The notes beneath the pieces were generated by a model. It was not told the origin of the DNA and searched no databases. It saw only the letters and a list, made by a program, of their open reading frames with translations. The position numbers were made by a program, and so were the translations under genes. A DNA stretch of 6,218 nucleotides from Sulfurimonas sp. (GTDB lineage Bacteria > Campylobacterota > Campylobacteria > Campylobacterales > Sulfurimonadaceae): NCBI GenBank assembly GCA_027063295.1, contig JAMORZ010000151.1, positions 1 to 6,218 of the forward strand. Reading direction: 5' to 3'. Positions 5,358 through 6,218 of the stretch are shown one piece after another; the first letter of the stretch is position 1; each line of letters begins with the position of its first letter.

Positions 5358-6218
5358 AATCCTTGCATATAGTCTATATCTAAACTCATAAGTTTGTCAT
5401 ATATCTCTTTAGATGAGACAAATTCTGCGATAGTTTTCATATTGGTATCTTTGGCAAATTGTATGATGTTTTTAACAACTTTGTAGTTTTTTTCATTTTT
5501 TGTGATATCTTGAATCAGTGTACCATCGATTTTTAGAAAATTTGCTTCGATATCAAGTACTGCTTTAAAGTTTGAATATCCACTTCCAAAATCATCGATC
5601 GCTATGATAGCCCCTAAAGACTGTATCTGTTTGATTTTCTCTTTAAAAAGTGTGATATCTTCTATCTCGTCACTCTCTAGTACTTCAAATGTAATTCTTG
5701 ATGCGAGTTCTTGATTTTTTTGAAGTTGTTCGATAATAAAATTGTTGATATCATCATTGATAAAGTCTGAAAAACTTAGATTGATACTAACCTCTAAATC
5801 ATTGTTTGCAAAAGTTTCAAAACAAATAGTCAAAATTCTGATGGTAAGTTTATAGTGAATATTTGTATGTTTGAGATGAGGTAAAAAACTACCTGGATAA
5901 ATAGTAGTCCCATCTTGTGTAGCAATTCTCACAAGAGCTTCATATTTAATGATCGTATTTGTATGTGGATCTACAATCGGTTGGTAGTGACAGATTACAC
6001 GCTCTTGTTCAAGAGCAAGTTTTACTTCATCAATACTTGTAATGGTATCGCTTAAACACGATTCATGATCTTTATCATAGACGATAACTTGGTTACGTCC
6101 CCTTTGTTTTGCGATATAGAGCATTTTATCCGCAACCTTGATTGCTTCTGTAAAATCTTTTTCTTTTCCTGGAGATGGGTGTAATCCAATGGAGATACTC
6201 ATATGGATCTCATTCCCC
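5312..6218 (-). CDS. GGDEF-EAL cyclic-di-GMP protein, C-terminal part (partial at window edge)
   Basis: The frame is open past position 6218, so the 5' end is missing. ATG at 6202 falls inside a GGDEF domain and is not the start. Numbered from that Met, residues 1-42 are the end of a GGDEF domain (SISIGLHPS, ADKMLYIAKQRGRNQV). The EAL phosphodiesterase domain runs from about 57 to 296. Its catalytic set is complete: E88 (YEALVR), N141 (INLS), E173 and E176 (FEVLE), D203/D204 (DDFGSGYS), K224 (LKIDG), E260 (IAEFV) and Q280 (QG). Spacing from N141 to Q280 matches that recalled for RocR (N233, E265, D295, K316, E352, Q372). Hydrolysis of c-di-GMP to pGpG is therefore expected. The usual AEGVE is AEFVS, with F261 and S263 replacing Gly and the second Glu. 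The GGDEF signature itself lies outside the window, so cyclase activity and any sensor domain cannot be judged. The final 46 bp overlap the convergent oxidoreductase gene. Confidence 0.93.
   Translation of the reverse strand, partial: GNEIHMSISIGLHPSPGKEKDFTEAIKVADKMLYIAKQRGRNQVIVYDKDHESCLSDTITSIDEVKLALEQERVICHYQPIVDPHTNTIIKYEALVRIATQDGTTIYPGSFLPHLKHTNIHYKLTIRILTICFETFANNDLEVSINLSFSDFINDDINNFIIEQLQKNQELASRITFEVLESDEIEDITLFKEKIKQIQSLGAIIAIDDFGSGYSNFKAVLDIEANFLKIDGTLIQDITKNEKNYKVVKNIIQFAKDTNMKTIAEFVSSKEIYDKLMSLDIDYMQGFYLAKPSKDIVTKLS

Noticed and set aside
5312..6202. ATG at 6202 as the true start of the EAL gene
   Set aside because: It lies inside a GGDEF domain (EIH precedes MSISIG in frame) and the frame continues to the window end, so the gene is partial.
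1..6218. A defence, mobile or CRISPR-type system
   Set aside because: I found no transposase, integrase, long terminal repeats, spaced repeat array, toxin-antitoxin pair or tRNA; every gene belongs to a chromosomal metabolic or signalling family and composition appears even.

Overview
The window (about 6.2 kb, AT-rich, densely packed) looks like chromosomal DNA of a Campylobacterota (epsilonproteobacterial) organism, probably a free-living Sulfurimonas-, Sulfurovum- or Sulfurospirillum-like one. The basis is the codon and base use, a biotin-carrier/OadB pair, a CheV, an EAL protein with an 'AEFV' variant motif, and a cytoplasmic molybdopterin oxidoreductase. The genus is an inference; no rRNA or other marker is present.

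Layout. (1) Positions 1-1700, plus strand: the 3' end of a biotin-carrying decarboxylase alpha subunit (oadA-like, cut by the window edge), then a complete oadB, the membrane Na+-pumping beta subunit, 4 nt later. A clear intrinsic terminator (1711-1736) closes this operon. (2) 1743-2696, minus strand: a complete cheV (CheW-like domain plus receiver), convergent with oadB. (3) 2697-2806: a 110-bp divergent intergenic region holding the cheV ribosome binding site, a good candidate promoter for the rightward genes, a 14-nt-period direct repeat and a small inverted repeat. (4) 2807-5357, plus strand: a two-gene operon of a TTG-started periplasmic HlyD-like adaptor protein and, 1 nt later, a cytoplasmic [4Fe-4S] molybdopterin oxidoreductase of the 'CPLDC' type. 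(5) 5312-6218, minus strand: the C-terminal part of a GGDEF-EAL protein with a full set of EAL catalytic residues; its 5' end lies beyond the window. Its last 46 bp overlap, tail to tail, the end of the oxidoreductase gene.

How the parts relate. The oad pair couples decarboxylation of a C4/C3 acid to Na+ export. cheV and the GGDEF-EAL gene are signalling genes for taxis and c-di-GMP turnover, and nothing ties them to the metabolic genes beyond proximity. The adaptor/oxidoreductase pair is the one arrangement the known families do not explain: an export-type adaptor without a transporter, tightly coupled to a soluble redox enzyme. I see no mobile element, CRISPR array, tRNA or rRNA, and no intergenic gap over 300 bases.
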